DNA from: Poindextera sp965277425 | GTDB lineage: Bacteria > Pseudomonadota > Alphaproteobacteria > Caulobacterales > Caulobacteraceae | DNA: 64,000 bases | Direction of reading: 5' to 3' | Assembly: GCA_965277425.1 (NCBI GenBank) | Contig: CBDICR010000006.1 | Coordinates: forward strand, 806,001-870,000 | Part shown: in pieces, positions 1 through 9,228 of the stretch | Layout of the letters: each line of letters opens with the position of its first letter | Numbering within the stretch: position 1 is the stretch's first letter | Program-made: the position numbers and the translations under genes | The notes under the pieces: model-generated | Databases searched by the model: none | Seen by the model: the letters and a program-made list of their open reading frames with translations, nothing else | What the model was told of the DNA's origin: nothing

Positions 1-3000
1 CGCGACACGCCGCTGATCGTCGGCAAGTCCAACCTCAGGTCGCGCATCCACCGCCGCGCCTATATGGACTATGTCGGCGTGCGCCGGTACGGGCCCGACG
101 GCCGCGCCTCCGGCGAGATCCGCTTTGTCGGCCTGTTCGCGGCCGAGGCCTACGACGAGCCCGTCCACGCCATCCCCCTGGTCAGGCGCAAGGTCGATTA
201 TGTGCTGGCCCATTCCGGCCGGGTGGCCGGCGGTCACTCGGACCGGCGGCTGCACAACATCCTGGAGAATTTTCCCCGCGACGAACTCTTCCAGATCACT
301 CAGGCGGAGCTTTTGCCCATTGCGCTCGGCGTCCTGCACCTGAACGACCGGCCGCGGGTGAAGCTGTTCGCCCGCCCCGACCCGTTCGATCGTTTCATCT
401 CCCTGCTGGTCTATCTGCCGCGGGAGACCTACGAGGCGGGCCTGCCCGGACGCATCGGCGCCATGCTGGCGCAGGCCTATGGCGGTCGCGTCTCGGCCTG
501 CTATCCGAGCTTTTCCGACGCGCCGCTGGCGCGGGTCCATTACATCATCGGCGTCGATCCCGGCGCGCATCTCGAGCCCGACCTGGACGCGCTCGAAGCC
601 CGGATCGCCGAGGCGGCGCGCAGCTGGGACTCAAGGCTCGAGGCGGCGCTGCGCCAGACCCCGGAAACCCAGGTGCGAGCCGGCGCCTTGATGGCGCGCT
701 ACGCGGCGGGCTTTCCGGCCGGTTACCGCGACCTCTATGGCGCCGTCGACGCGGTGGCCGACATCGCCCAGATGGAGACGGTCGGCCCCGATCGACCCGT
801 CGCCATCCGCGCCTATCGTCATGCCGGCGATCCGCCGTCGGCGTTCCGCTTCGAACTCTATCGCTGGAACGAGCCGGCGGCTCTGGCCGCGGTTCTGCCC
901 ATTCTCGACAATATGGGCCTGAAGGCCCTGGTCGAAGAGGGATTCCCCATTCCGCGCGCCAGCGAGACGCCCGATCTGGTCTGGGCGCACGAGTTCACCA
1001 TGACCGACGCCCGGGCCGGCGCGATCGCCTTCGATGCGATCCGGACGGCGTTCGAAGAGGCCTTCATCGCCGTCTGGGACGGGCGGGCGGAAGACGACGG
1101 CTTCAACCGGCTGGTGATCGAGCTCGGCGTCACCTGGCGCGAAGCGGCCCTGGTGCGGGCGCTGGCCCGATATCGCCAACAGTCGGGACTCGAGCCCAGC
1201 CAAGCGGTGCAACAGGCCGCCTTGAGCGATCATCCCGAGGTGACGCGGCTGATCCTGCAGCTTTTCCACGCCCGCTTCGACCCGGCCGTGGCGGCGGACG
1301 AGGCGCAGCGGCAAGCCCCCGCCGAGGCCTTGTCGGACCAGATCGTCGCGGCCTTGCAGGCGGTGGAGAGCCTCGACGCGGACCGGGTGCTCAGGCGCCT
1401 CGCCGCCCTGGTGCAGGCGACGACCCGCACCAACTATTTTCAGGCCGACGCCGCCGGTCGGCCCAAGCCCTATATCAGCTTCAAGATCGCCTCGCGTCTG
1501 CTGGACGACCTGCCGGATCCGAAGCCGTTCCGGGAGATTTTCGTGCTGGCGCCGCATGTGGAGGGGGTGCACCTGCGTTTCGGGCCGGTGGCGCGCGGCG
1601 GCATTCGCTGGTCGGACCGCCGCGACGACTTCCGAACCGAGGTCCTCGGCCTGGTCAAGGCGCAGAACGTCAAGAACGCCGTGATCGTGCCGGTCGGTTC
1701 GAAAGGCGGCTTCTATCCCAAGCGCCTGCCGCGCGGCGGTTCGGCCGACGCCATCCGCACCGAGGCGGTGCGCGCCTATCGCACCTTCCTGGACGGCCTG
1801 CTCGACCTGACCGACAACCTGGCCGCCGACGGCGAGGTCATGCCTCCGGGCGGCGTGGTGGTGCTGGACGAGGACGACCCCTATCTGGTCGTCGCCGCCG
1901 ACAAGGGCACGGCCAGCTTCTCCGACATCGCCAACGGAATCGCCGAGGACTACGGCTTTTGGCTGGGCGACGCCTTCGCCTCGGGTGGCTCCGCCGGCTA
2001 CGACCACAAGGCCATGGGCATCACCGCCCGCGGCGCCTGGGAGGCGGTCAAGCGCCACTTCCGGGAGTTGGGCAAGGATATCCAGGCCGAGCCCTTCACC
2101 GTCATCGGCGTCGGCGACATGTCCGGCGACGTCTTCGGCAACGGCATGCTGTTGTCGAAACAGATCCGGCTGGTGGCCGCCTTCGACCATCGCGACGTCT
2201 TCATCGATCCCGATCCCGATCCGGCCAAGTCGTTCGCGGAACGCCAGCGCCTGTTCGCCATGCCCCGCTCGTCCTGGGCCGACTACGACAAGAGCCTGAT
2301 CTCCAAGGGCGGCGGGGTCTTTTCGCGCACGCTCAAATCGATCGTGCTGACCCCTGAAATCAAGGCCCTGCTCGACCTGAACGTCGTCGCCATGACCCCG
2401 ACCGAGCTGATCAGCGCCGTCCTGAAGGCCAAGGCCGAGCTGCTCTATCTCGGTGGCGTCGGCACCTATGTGAAGGCGCCCGCCGAGAGCCAACTCGACG
2501 TCGGCGACAAGGCCAATGACGCTGTCCGCATCGACGCCACGGCGCTGCGCTGCAAGGTCGTCGGCGAAGGCGCCAACCTCGGCGTCACCCAGGCCGGGCG
2601 GATCGCCTTCGCCCGCGCCGGCGGCCGCATCGACACCGACGCCATCGACAATTCCGCAGGCGTCGACACCTCCGATCACGAGGTGAACATCAAGATCCTC
2701 ACCGGCATGGCCGAGGCCAAGGGCAAGCTCGACCGCCCTGGCCGCGACCGCCTGCTGCACGCGATGACCGACGAGGTCGCCGCCCACGTGCTGGCGCACA
2801 ATCGCGACCAGACCCTGGCGCTCAGCCTGATGCAGCGCAGCGCCGTCGCCGATCTCGACGCCCACGCCGAATTCATGGCCGCGCTGGAGCAGGACGGCCG
2901 GCTCGACCGCGCCTTGGAGGGCCTGCCCGATCCGGCGGGCGTCGCCGCGTTGCGCCAAGCCGGTCTTGGCCTTACCCGGCCGGAGCTGTCGGTCCTGCTG

Positions 3001-4062
3001 GCCTATGGAAAGCTCGATCTGTTCGACGCGGCGATCGGCGGCGGCGCGCCGGACGACCCCGCCTTCTTCGAGACGCTGAAGGCCTATTTTCCCAGCGCGC
3101 TGGCGGGCTTCACCGACGAGATGTGGCGACACCGCCTGAGGCGCGAGATCATCGCCACCGTGCTCGGCAACGACATCATCAACCTGTGCGGCCCGACTTT
3201 TCCGCGCCGGCTGATGGCCGCGGCCGGTTGCGATGCGACCGCGCTGGTGGCCGGCTTCGCCGCCGCCAAGGAGACGCTGCGGGTCGACAAGACCTGGCGC
3301 GCGATCGAGGCGCTAGACGGGCGCATCGCGGCCGAGGCGCAGACCGCGCTGTTCGCCGAGCTTTCCGGCATCCTGCGCGCCCAGACCTATTGGCTCGCCC
3401 GCCGCGCCGGCCACAAGGGCCTGTCCGCCCCGCAGGACAACCGGCCCGACGATGTCGCCGGCGTTCCGGTCGCGGCCCTGATCAAGGCCTATCAGCCGAC
3501 CATGGATGAACTACGCCGCGCCGGCCCGTCCATTCTGTCGCCCTTCGAGCAGAAGATCGTCGCGCGGCGCATCAAGGTCTTCCGTCGCGGCGGCGCCCCC
3601 AACGCGCTGGCCGCCGACCTGGCCAGCCTTGGCCTGCTGACCACCGCCTGCGATCTCGCCGACCTGGCCAAGACCGCCGACTGGCCGGTTCGCGCCGCCG
3701 CCCTGCTCTACCATCAGGCCGGCGCCGCCTTCGGCTTCGATCGCCTGCGCGCCGGCGCCGGTTCGCTCAAGGCCGCGGACGCCTTCGAGCGGGTGGCCGT
3801 TCGCCGGCTGATCGAGGATCTGCTGGTCGAGCAGACCGCGCTAACCCGCGCCCTGATCGGGTTCGCCGACTCGCCTCCGGCGGCCGAGACGGCGGCCGGA
3901 GCGAAATCGGTCGTTCGCGCCTGGGCCGCCCTGCGCGCCGGCGCGGCGCGCGCCTGCGAGGCGACGCTGGCCAGCGTCGAGGCGGCCGGCGGCGGCTGGA
4001 GCTTCGCCAAGCTGACCATCGCCGCCGCCGCCTTGCGCGAACTGGCCGCCGCGGCGCTTTAG
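1..4062 (+). CDS. gdhZ: NAD-dependent glutamate dehydrogenase, large (180-kDa) class, 5'-truncated
   Basis: Oxidatively deaminates glutamate to 2-oxoglutarate with NAD, in the cytoplasm. The reading frame is open from base 1 (the first codons read RDTPLIVGKSNLRSRIHRRA), so the start lies outside the window; about 1353 residues are present, against roughly 1600 for the family. The catalytic block ARGGIRWSDRRDDFRTEVLG sits near window residue 530, followed by KAQNVKNAVIVPVGSKGGF. A glycine-rich NAD-binding segment GVGDMSGDVFGNG is near residue 702. The C-terminal helical region typical of this class follows. The next gene starts about 100 bases downstream on the same strand. In Caulobacter the homologue is called gdhZ; the symbol is used on that basis. 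Confidence 0.95.
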   Translation, partial: RDTPLIVGKSNLRSRIHRRAYMDYVGVRRYGPDGRASGEIRFVGLFAAEAYDEPVHAIPLVRRKVDYVLAHSGRVAGGHSDRRLHNILENFPRDELFQITQAELLPIALGVLHLNDRPRVKLFARPDPFDRFISLLVYLPRETYEAGLPGRIGAMLAQAYGGRVSACYPSFSDAPLARVHYIIGVDPGAHLEPDLDALEARIAEAARSWDSRLEAALRQTPETQVRAGALMARYAAGFPAGYRDLYGAVDAVADIAQMETVGPDRPVAIRAYRHAGDPPSAFRFELYRWNEPAALAAVLPILDNMGLKALVEEGFPIPRASETPDLVWAHEFTMTDARAGAIAFDAIRTAFEEAFIAVWDGRAEDDGFNRLVIELGVTWREAALVRALARYRQQSGLEPSQAVQQAALSDHPEVTRLILQLFHARFDPAVAADEAQRQAPAEALSDQIVAALQAVESLDADRVLRRLAALVQATTRTNYFQADAAGRPKPYISFKIASRLLDDLPDPKPFREIFVLAPHVEGVHLRFGPVARGGIRWSDRRDDFRTEVLGLVKAQNVKNAVIVPVGSKGGFYPKRLPRGGSADAIRTEAVRAYRTFLDGLLDLTDNLAADGEVMPPGGVVVLDEDDPYLVVAADKGTASFSDIANGIAEDYGFWLGDAFASGGSAGYDHKAMGITARGAWEAVKRHFRELGKDIQAEPFTVIGVGDMSGDVFGNGMLLSKQIRLVAAFDHRDVFIDPDPDPAKSFAERQRLFAMPRSSWADYDKSLISKGGGVFSRTLKSIVLTPEIKALLDLNVVAMTPTELISAVLKAKAELLYLGGVGTYVKAPAESQLDVGDKANDAVRIDATALRCKVVGEGANLGVTQAGRIAFARAGGRIDTDAIDNSAGVDTSDHEVNIKILTGMAEAKGKLDRPGRDRLLHAMTDEVAAHVLAHNRDQTLALSLMQRSAVADLDAHAEFMAALEQDGRLDRALEGLPDPAGVAALRQAGLGLTRPELSVLLAYGKLDLFDAAIGGGAPDDPAFFETLKAYFPSALAGFTDEMWRHRLRREIIATVLGNDIINLCGPTFPRRLMAAAGCDATALVAGFAAAKETLRVDKTWRAIEALDGRIAAEAQTALFAELSGILRAQTYWLARRAGHKGLSAPQDNRPDDVAGVPVAALIKAYQPTMDELRRAGPSILSPFEQKIVARRIKVFRRGGAPNALAADLASLGLLTTACDLADLAKTADWPVRAAALLYHQAGAAFGFDRLRAGAGSLKAADAFERVAVRRLIEDLLVEQTALTRALIGFADSPPAAETAAGAKSVVRAWAALRAGAARACEATLASVEAAGGGWSFAKLTIAAAALRELAAAAL

Positions 4063-4168
4063 CGCGGGCCGATCCCTTCAGCGAAATTACAGCTTCGCAT
4101 TGAGCATCGACGCATGCGAGGTATCGCCCATGGCGGCGCTTAGACCGCCGCGAGATTGGGAGAAAACC

Positions 4169-4576
4169 ATGCACGCGCTTGTCGCCCTGGTCACCGTATT
4201 GGCCCTTATGGTTTACGTCTGGCAGGTCCAGCGCGTCGGCTCCGCGCGCGGAAGACTCGGCGTCGCGGCGCCAGCCACCAGCGGCCACCCGGAGTTCGAA
4301 CGGCATTTCAGGGTCCAGGCCAACACGCTGGAGGGCCTGATCGTCTTCGTGCCTTCACTCTGGCTGTTCGCCATCTACACCGGCGCCGACCTGATCGCCG
4401 CCGGCCTCGGCCTGATCTGGATCATCGGACGGGTGCTCTACACCACCGGTTACGCCAAGGAGGCCAGCGCCCGCGGCCTCGGTTTCGGCATCCAGGCCAT
4501 CGCCATGCTTGTCCTGCTCCTGGGCGCGGGCGCGGCGGTGGTGTGGACGCTGATCCAGGCCTATCATTCCGCCTAG
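4169..4576 (+). CDS. MAPEG family membrane protein
   Basis: Small integral membrane protein of the MAPEG superfamily (membrane-associated proteins in eicosanoid and glutathione metabolism); bacterial substrates are mostly unknown. The 135 residues hold four hydrophobic helices (about residues 1-20, 52-68, 72-92 and 100-122) and the family motif HFRVQANTLEG before helix 2. The frame is open from an ATG at 4100, but the ATG at 4169 has a GGGAGAA ribosome site and begins directly with the first helix, so it is chosen. No operon partner is evident; the lipoprotein downstream has its own ribosome site. Confidence 0.85.
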   Translation: MHALVALVTVLALMVYVWQVQRVGSARGRLGVAAPATSGHPEFERHFRVQANTLEGLIVFVPSLWLFAIYTGADLIAAGLGLIWIIGRVLYTTGYAKEASARGLGFGIQAIAMLVLLLGAGAAVVWTLIQAYHSA

Positions 4577-4651
4577 GCTGACTCATCCGAGGTTCAGCTT
4601 GGCCGTTTAAATAGGGTGCAGGCCGGAACCCGCGCCGAAGGAGGCGTTACG

Positions 4652-5212
4652 ATGAAGAGATGGATTTTAGCCATCGCCGCGGCGGTCGCGCTCGGCGGCG
4701 CGCTGTCGGCCTGCGAGACCGAGACTCCCTACCAGCCGCTCGCGGCCGGAACCGCCCAGTCCGGCGGCTATAGCGAGATCAAGCTCGAGGACGACCGCTG
4801 GCGGGTCAGCTTCAAGGGCAACACCGAGACCTCGCGCGCGATCGTCGAGACCTATCTGCTGCGCCGCGCCGCCCAGCTGACGGTGAACCAGGGCTACGAC
4901 TGGTTCGAGACCGTCCAGAGGCATACGGACAGCCAGACCCAGACCCTGGGCGAGCCGTTCGGCCCCTATGACTACGGGTTCGGCTGGCGTTATTACAGGC
5001 GTGGCTATGGATGGGGCGGCGACCCCTTCTGGGGTCCTGGCTGGGGCGGGCCTTTTGGGGGCGACAATTTCGACGCCGAGACCTTCGAACAGTTCGAGGC
5101 CACCGCCGAGGTCGTCATGCATCATGGCCAGAAGCCGGACGCAAACCCGCACGCCTTCGACGCCCGCCAGATCCTCTCGAACCTGGCGGGAAGGGTCGCG
5201 CCGCCGACCTAG
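4652..5212 (+). CDS. Putative lipoprotein, CC0125/CC1285 family
   Basis: Exported lipoprotein of unknown role, 186 residues. The N-terminus MKRWILAIAAAVALGGAL is a lipoprotein signal peptide ending in the lipobox LSAC. The body contains the family block with EIKLEDDRWRVSFKGN and ETYLLRRAAQLTVNQGYDWF, followed by a glycine/tyrosine/tryptophan-rich linker (about residues 105-140) and a C-terminal helix-strand. An in-frame ATG exists at 4616, but 4652 has an excellent AAGGAGG ribosome site and starts the signal peptide. Its stop overlaps the end of the convergent SDR gene by 4 bases. Confidence 0.8.
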   Translation: MKRWILAIAAAVALGGALSACETETPYQPLAAGTAQSGGYSEIKLEDDRWRVSFKGNTETSRAIVETYLLRRAAQLTVNQGYDWFETVQRHTDSQTQTLGEPFGPYDYGFGWRYYRRGYGWGGDPFWGPGWGGPFGGDNFDAETFEQFEATAEVVMHHGQKPDANPHAFDARQILSNLAGRVAPPT

Positions 5213-5997
5213 CGCGGGGCCATGCGGATGGCGCCGTCGAGACGGACGTCTTCGCCGTTGAGATAGCCGTTGCGGATCATCTCCAAGGCCAGCGAGGCGT
5301 ACTCCTCGGGCACACCCAGGCGCTTGGGGAAGGGAACCTGGGCCGAGAGCGCCGCCTTCACCGGCTCCGGCGCGCCGGCAAGCAGCGGCGTATCGAAGAT
5401 GCCGGGCAGGATGGTGTTGCAGCGGATGCCCTCCTGCGACAGGTCGCGGGCCACGACCAGGGTCAGGCCGACGACGCCCGCCTTGGAGGCCGTATAGGCG
5501 GCCTGGCCGATCTGGCCGTCCTCGGCCGCCACCGAGGCGGTGTTGACGATGGCGCCGCGGTCGCCGTCCTCCAGCGGATCGAGCGTCAACATGCCGGACG
5601 CCGACTTGGAAATGCAGCGGAAGGTGCCGACCAGGTTGATCTGGATGATCATGTTGAAGGCTTCGGTTGCGAAGCGCTTGATCTCGCCGGTGTTGCGGTC
5701 GCGGCTGACGGTGCGGGCGGCGTTGCCGGTTCCGGCGCAGTTGACCAGGATGCGCTCCTGGCCGTTGGCGGCGCGGGCCGCTTCGAAGGCCGCGTCCACC
5801 TCCTCTTCCGAGGTGACGTTGGCGGCGCAGAAGACCCCGCCGATTTCCTTGGCGAGCGCCTCGCCCTTTTCGCGCTGACGTTCGAGATCGAGGATGGCGA
5901 TCTTGACGCCGTGGGCGGCGAGCGCCCGGACAGTGGCGCCGCCGAGGCCGGAAGCGCCGCCGGTGACGACGGCGGCGATGCTGGAATCGAGCTTCAT
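5209..5997 (-). CDS. SDR-family oxidoreductase, 3-hydroxyacyl-CoA dehydrogenase-like
   Basis: Classical short-chain dehydrogenase/reductase of 262 residues. The Rossmann glycine motif VTGGASGLGGATVRALA is near residue 12, the aspartate NAD-preference signal is in AILDLE, and the catalytic Ser...YTASK lies in NTASVAAEDGQIGQAAYTASK. The pattern, including NCAGTGNAARTVSRDR and LPGIFDTPLL, resembles 3-hydroxyacyl-CoA dehydrogenase type 2 (HSD10-like), which would place it in fatty acid or branched-chain degradation; the substrate is inferred. The frame extends upstream to 6210, but that extension is proline/arginine-rich and unlike the family, so MKLDSSIAAVV is taken as the start. Confidence 0.85.
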   Translation of the reverse strand: MKLDSSIAAVVTGGASGLGGATVRALAAHGVKIAILDLERQREKGEALAKEIGGVFCAANVTSEEEVDAAFEAARAANGQERILVNCAGTGNAARTVSRDRNTGEIKRFATEAFNMIIQINLVGTFRCISKSASGMLTLDPLEDGDRGAIVNTASVAAEDGQIGQAAYTASKAGVVGLTLVVARDLSQEGIRCNTILPGIFDTPLLAGAPEPVKAALSAQVPFPKRLGVPEEYASLALEMIRNGYLNGEDVRLDGAIRMAPR

Positions 5998-6208
5998 GGA
6001 CGTGGACCCTTCGGTTGAGATTAAATGTCCGCGACGGTCCGCGGCTTGATCCAGCGATTTAGCCGGGTTGAACGCGGACGCCAACGCTGACCCGAGGGCG
6101 CCCGCCGATGCGGCGTCCGTGACAGGGGGTAACAGCGGGCGATCGCCTGGAGCTTGATGGTCGGGCTCGCGCGGCGTCCGCTGTCCACATTGGACCGGAG
6201 GATCACCC

Positions 6209-6295
6209 ATGACGACCTATGTCGGTTTGGACCTCTCGCTGGCCGAGACGAGCGTGTGCCTGTTGGGCGACAGCATCAGCACGGGCAGGATATAG
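6209..6295 (+). pseudogene. Remnant of an IS110-family transposase (N-terminus only)
   Basis: A 28-codon reading frame with a strong ribosome site (CCGGAGGATCACCC before the ATG) reads MTTYVGLDLSLAETSVC and then a few unrelated residues before TAG. This is the RuvC-like (DEDD) N-terminus typical of IS110 transposases, including the first catalytic Asp in GLDLS. The remaining roughly 300 codons are absent, so this is a scar of an insertion element. It ends 6 bases before the DUF1801/YdeI gene. Confidence 0.7.
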
Positions 6296-6301
6296 GTTAC
6301 G

Positions 6302-6928
6302 ATGGCGATGATTTCCGATCCCGGCGAGTTCTTCACCAAGGGCTGCGGCCGGTGCGACCGGTTCGCGACGCCGGATTGCTCGACTCGGCCCTGGATCGAC
6401 GGGCTAAACAACCTGCGCCGGATTTGTCTCGACATGAGTTTGAAAGAGACGGTGAAATGGGCGCATCCGTGCTACATGCATGCAGGGCGCAATATCGCGA
6501 TTTTCGGGGCGTTTCGGGGCGACTTCCGGCTGAGCTTCATGAACCCCGGCCTCGTGAGAGACACCGAAGGCGTGTTGGAGCCGCAAGGCCCCAACAGCAA
6601 GACGCCGGGCATGATCCGCTTTACGGCTGTAGGGCAGGTTGGCGAGATGGAGCCGGTGATCCGGGCCTATCTGCGGCAGTTGATGGATCATGCCGAGGCG
6701 AGAACGAAACCGCCGAAGGTGGAACGCGAGATCGATATGCCGGACGAGCTGACTGAGGCGCTGGACGCCGACCCGGAACTGGCCGAGGCCTTTCAGGCCC
6801 TGACGCCAGGGCGGCGGAAAAGCTACATGTTCAATCTGAACCAGACCAAGCAATCGGCGACCCGCATGGCGCGGGTCGAAAAGTTCCGCGAAAGGATTAT
6901 CGCGGGTAAGGGCGCGATGGAGCGGTAG
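6302..6928 (+). CDS. DUF1801 / YdeI-OmpD-associated family protein
   Basis: Protein of 208 residues with an N-terminal DUF1801 domain (about residues 30-140, marked by ETVKWAHPCYMHAGRNIAIFG and FRGDFRLSFMNPG) and a C-terminal YdeI-type segment with LTPGRRKSYMFNLNQ and the basic tail motif ATRMARVEKFRERI. YdeI-like proteins have been linked to resistance to cationic peptides and bacteriocins, but the molecular activity is unknown. Two in-frame ATGs (6302 and 6308) are possible and neither has a clear ribosome site. The gene starts directly behind an IS110 remnant, so its upstream region may have been rearranged. Confidence 0.85.
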   Translation: MAMISDPGEFFTKGCGRCDRFATPDCSTRPWIDGLNNLRRICLDMSLKETVKWAHPCYMHAGRNIAIFGAFRGDFRLSFMNPGLVRDTEGVLEPQGPNSKTPGMIRFTAVGQVGEMEPVIRAYLRQLMDHAEARTKPPKVEREIDMPDELTEALDADPELAEAFQALTPGRRKSYMFNLNQTKQSATRMARVEKFRERIIAGKGAMER

Positions 6929-6985
6929 GGCGCCGCCGGCTGAGAGCTTATGGAACGCTCCCGTCTGGACATGGGAGCCTGCCCC

Positions 6986-7189
6986 ATGAAAAGCTTCCAA
7001 TTCCTCGTTACCGGCGACCGCTACACCCTCTCGGCGCTGCCGCTTGTCGAGACCGTCAGCCAAGTGACCGCCAGGCCCTGGCCAGGCGCCCTTTTGAGCG
7101 TGATCGCTGCTGCTCGCTCCCAGGCCCAGGGTGGCATAACCAGCAAGTTTCCAGTGCCTGCCCGGGGTCGATTCAAGGCTTTGACATAG
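6986..7189 (+). CDS. Small ORF, possibly a truncated conserved protein
   Basis: A 67-residue frame starting MKSFQFLVTGDRYTLSALPL. The first 25 residues look like a family of small alphaproteobacterial proteins with a sequence of the type 'F.VTDDRYSV..L.LV', but the rest (ending FPVPARGRFKALT) does not continue that pattern and has no recognisable domain. With an IS remnant 700 bases upstream, this may be a gene fused to foreign sequence by a deletion. It could also be non-coding. Confidence 0.3.
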   Translation: MKSFQFLVTGDRYTLSALPLVETVSQVTARPWPGALLSVIAAARSQAQGGITSKFPVPARGRFKALT

Positions 7190-7303
7190 CGTCCACACGC
7201 GGCGTTTTGTTACCCTCCGTCCAACACGAGGTCGGGGCTATCGCAATGCACTGTCCAGACAGCTGGGGGCGCTGTTCACGAACGATCCTTAAGGAAACCT
7301 CCC

Positions 7304-8113
7304 ATGGCCTACGAAGCGATTCTTTACGACAAGCACGAGCACGTCGCCGTCGTCACCCTGAACCGTCCGGAGCGGTTGAACGCCATCTCGCAGGCCATCC
7401 GCGACGAGGTGCATGCGGCGGTCCAGGCCGCTCAGGACGACGACGAGGTCCGCGCCCTGATCGTCACCGGCGCGGGCCGCGGATTCTGCGCCGGCGCCGA
7501 CCTCAGCGGCGGGATCGAGGCGCGGGCGCGCGCGGCGGCGGCCGGACAGTCGCAAGGCCAGCGCCTCGACGAGATCGGCTGGGTCGGACGCTGGGCGCGA
7601 CGCTTCTTCTATTTCGACAAGCCGATGATCGCGGCGGTCAACGGGGTGGCGGCCGGGGCGGGCATGAGCATGGCGCTGGCGGCGGATTTGCGGGTGGGCT
7701 CGGAGAACAGCCGCTTCAAGAGCGTCTTCATCGAGCGCAACTTTTCACCGGACTCCGGCTTGAGCTATTTCCTGCCCAGGGTCGTCGGCTACAGCCGCGC
7801 GGCGGACCTGATCTTCACCAGCCGCACGGTGGACGCCGACGAAGCCTATCGCCTCGGCTTGCTCGACCGGCTGGTCGCCCACGATGTCCTGGTCGAGGAG
7901 GCGGTGAAGGTGGCCAATGAGATGACCGGCTGGCCGCCGCTGGCCTTGCGCATGAGCAAGCGCGTGCTGCAGCACAATTTCGAAGCCGATTTCGAAACGG
8001 CCATCAAATACGAGACCGTCGGCCTGGGCCTGACGCGCAAGGCGGAGGCCGACCAGCGTGAATCGCTGCTGGCCTTTACCGAAAAGCGGAAACCGAAATA
8101 CACCGGAGCCTGA
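7304..8113 (+). CDS. Enoyl-CoA hydratase/isomerase family protein
   Basis: Crotonase-fold enzyme of 269 residues, acting on an acyl-CoA in the cytoplasm. The first oxyanion-hole strand is GAGRGFCAGADLSGG (about residues 58-72) and the second is the helix cap VAAGAGMSMALAADLRV (near residue 118). The position usually holding the second catalytic Glu reads FSPDSGLSYFLPRVVG, with Asp at the active position, a pattern found in PaaG-like isomerases rather than strict hydratases. The ribosome site AAGGAAAC precedes the ATG. It ends 190 bases before the pilus operon and is probably monocistronic. Confidence 0.88.
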   Translation: MAYEAILYDKHEHVAVVTLNRPERLNAISQAIRDEVHAAVQAAQDDDEVRALIVTGAGRGFCAGADLSGGIEARARAAAAGQSQGQRLDEIGWVGRWARRFFYFDKPMIAAVNGVAAGAGMSMALAADLRVGSENSRFKSVFIERNFSPDSGLSYFLPRVVGYSRAADLIFTSRTVDADEAYRLGLLDRLVAHDVLVEEAVKVANEMTGWPPLALRMSKRVLQHNFEADFETAIKYETVGLGLTRKAEADQRESLLAFTEKRKPKYTGA

Positions 8114-8304
8114 TCCGCCGGGCGTTAACGCAACTTCAAGTTATACTGTAATCAGTCAATAAAACATCGATAACAACGTCCCTGCGGATAGGGTTTACAG
8201 GCGTTTACTTTAACGATTAACGACAATGCAACGCGTCCCGCCGCATAAACTGAACGATCCCGACAACTTGGTCGAGGGTGCAGTCAGTATCTCGGGAGCC
8301 AAGA

Positions 8305-9228
8305 ATGCGGCTGGGAACGATCGTCAGTATCGGGGCGTCCGCGGTTTTGGGTGTAGGCGCGCTGCTGATCGCGCGTCTGTGGATCCCGACTCATCCGTCG
8401 CATGCGGCGCCCACCCCGGTCGCCGAGCCGGTTGTGCAGACGCCGGTGGTGGTCGCCTCCAAGCCGATCCCGTGGGGCGCCAAGCTCGACGGCCAATATC
8501 TTAAGGTCGTCCAGCTTCCGGCCGCCGACGTGCCCCAGGGCGCCTTCAGCAGCGTCGGCCAGGTCCTCAACCAGGACGGCGGCCCGCCGATGGCGCTCAG
8601 CGCCATGGCCGAGCAGGAGCCGGTGCTGGCCTCCAAGCTCAGCGGGCCCGGCGAACGCCAGACCCTGGCCGCCCTCGTCGACCCCGGCATGCGCGCCTAT
8701 ACCATCGCCGTCACCGCCGTCACCGCCGGCGGCGGCCACATCCTGCCGGGCGACCGGGTCGATGTGGTGCTGACGCGCGAACTGCCGATCCCGCCGAACA
8801 TCCAGGTCGGCGCGGCCAAGCTCTTGCAGACCACGATCGTGATTCAGGACGTGCGCGTCCTCGGCATGGACCTGAACGCCAATCCGACCTCGACCCAACC
8901 GGCGGTCGCATCGACCGCGACGCTGGAGGTCGATATGCCGGACGCCGAAAAACTCGCCCTGGCCGGTCAGGCGGGCACCCTTTCCCTGGCGCTGCGGCGC
9001 CCCGGTTCGGTCGAGGTCGGCCCCGCCAGGACGATCATGGTCAGTGACCTGGGCGTCAACCCGCGATACCGGGCGATCCTGCACGCGGCGCTGAACCCGG
9101 GCCCAGCCAGGGACAGCCATTCCCAAGCGCTGCCGAAGATCGACAGCGGGGCCTCGGTCACGGTCGTCAGCGGCGACACGGCCGCGGCCGTCAAGGTTCC
9201 CTTCGACTCCGCCCGCGCGGGACTATGA
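8305..9228 (+). CDS. cpaB: Flp pilus assembly protein CpaB (RcpC)
   Basis: Periplasmic, inner-membrane-anchored component of the Tad/Flp type IVc pilus, thought to stabilise the secretin. The 307 residues begin with one N-terminal membrane helix (about 5-27). A SAF/AFP-like domain follows (VVVASKPIPWGAKLDGQYL, about residues 50-70), then the RcpC/CpaB domain with HILPGDRVDVVLTRE and AGTLSLALRRPG. The ATG at 8305 is preferred over 8278 because of the GGGAG site before it and because it begins at the membrane helix. First gene of a six-gene operon; its TGA overlaps the cpaC ATG (ATGA). Confidence 0.92.
   Translation: MRLGTIVSIGASAVLGVGALLIARLWIPTHPSHAAPTPVAEPVVQTPVVVASKPIPWGAKLDGQYLKVVQLPAADVPQGAFSSVGQVLNQDGGPPMALSAMAEQEPVLASKLSGPGERQTLAALVDPGMRAYTIAVTAVTAGGGHILPGDRVDVVLTRELPIPPNIQVGAAKLLQTTIVIQDVRVLGMDLNANPTSTQPAVASTATLEVDMPDAEKLALAGQAGTLSLALRRPGSVEVGPARTIMVSDLGVNPRYRAILHAALNPGPARDSHSQALPKIDSGASVTVVSGDTAAAVKVPFDSARAGL

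Noticed and set aside
631..3132. Long open frame on the minus strand (833 codons) opposite the NAD-GDH gene
   Set aside because: GC-rich codon bias leaves antisense frames open; the protein is low-complexity Gly/Arg/Asp/Val-rich with no domain, while the plus strand encodes a clear enzyme.
8114..8304. CtrA-like half sites (TTAA-N7-TCAA) before cpaB
   Set aside because: Only imperfect matches in an AT-richer intergenic region; chance occurrence cannot be excluded, so no feature is called.
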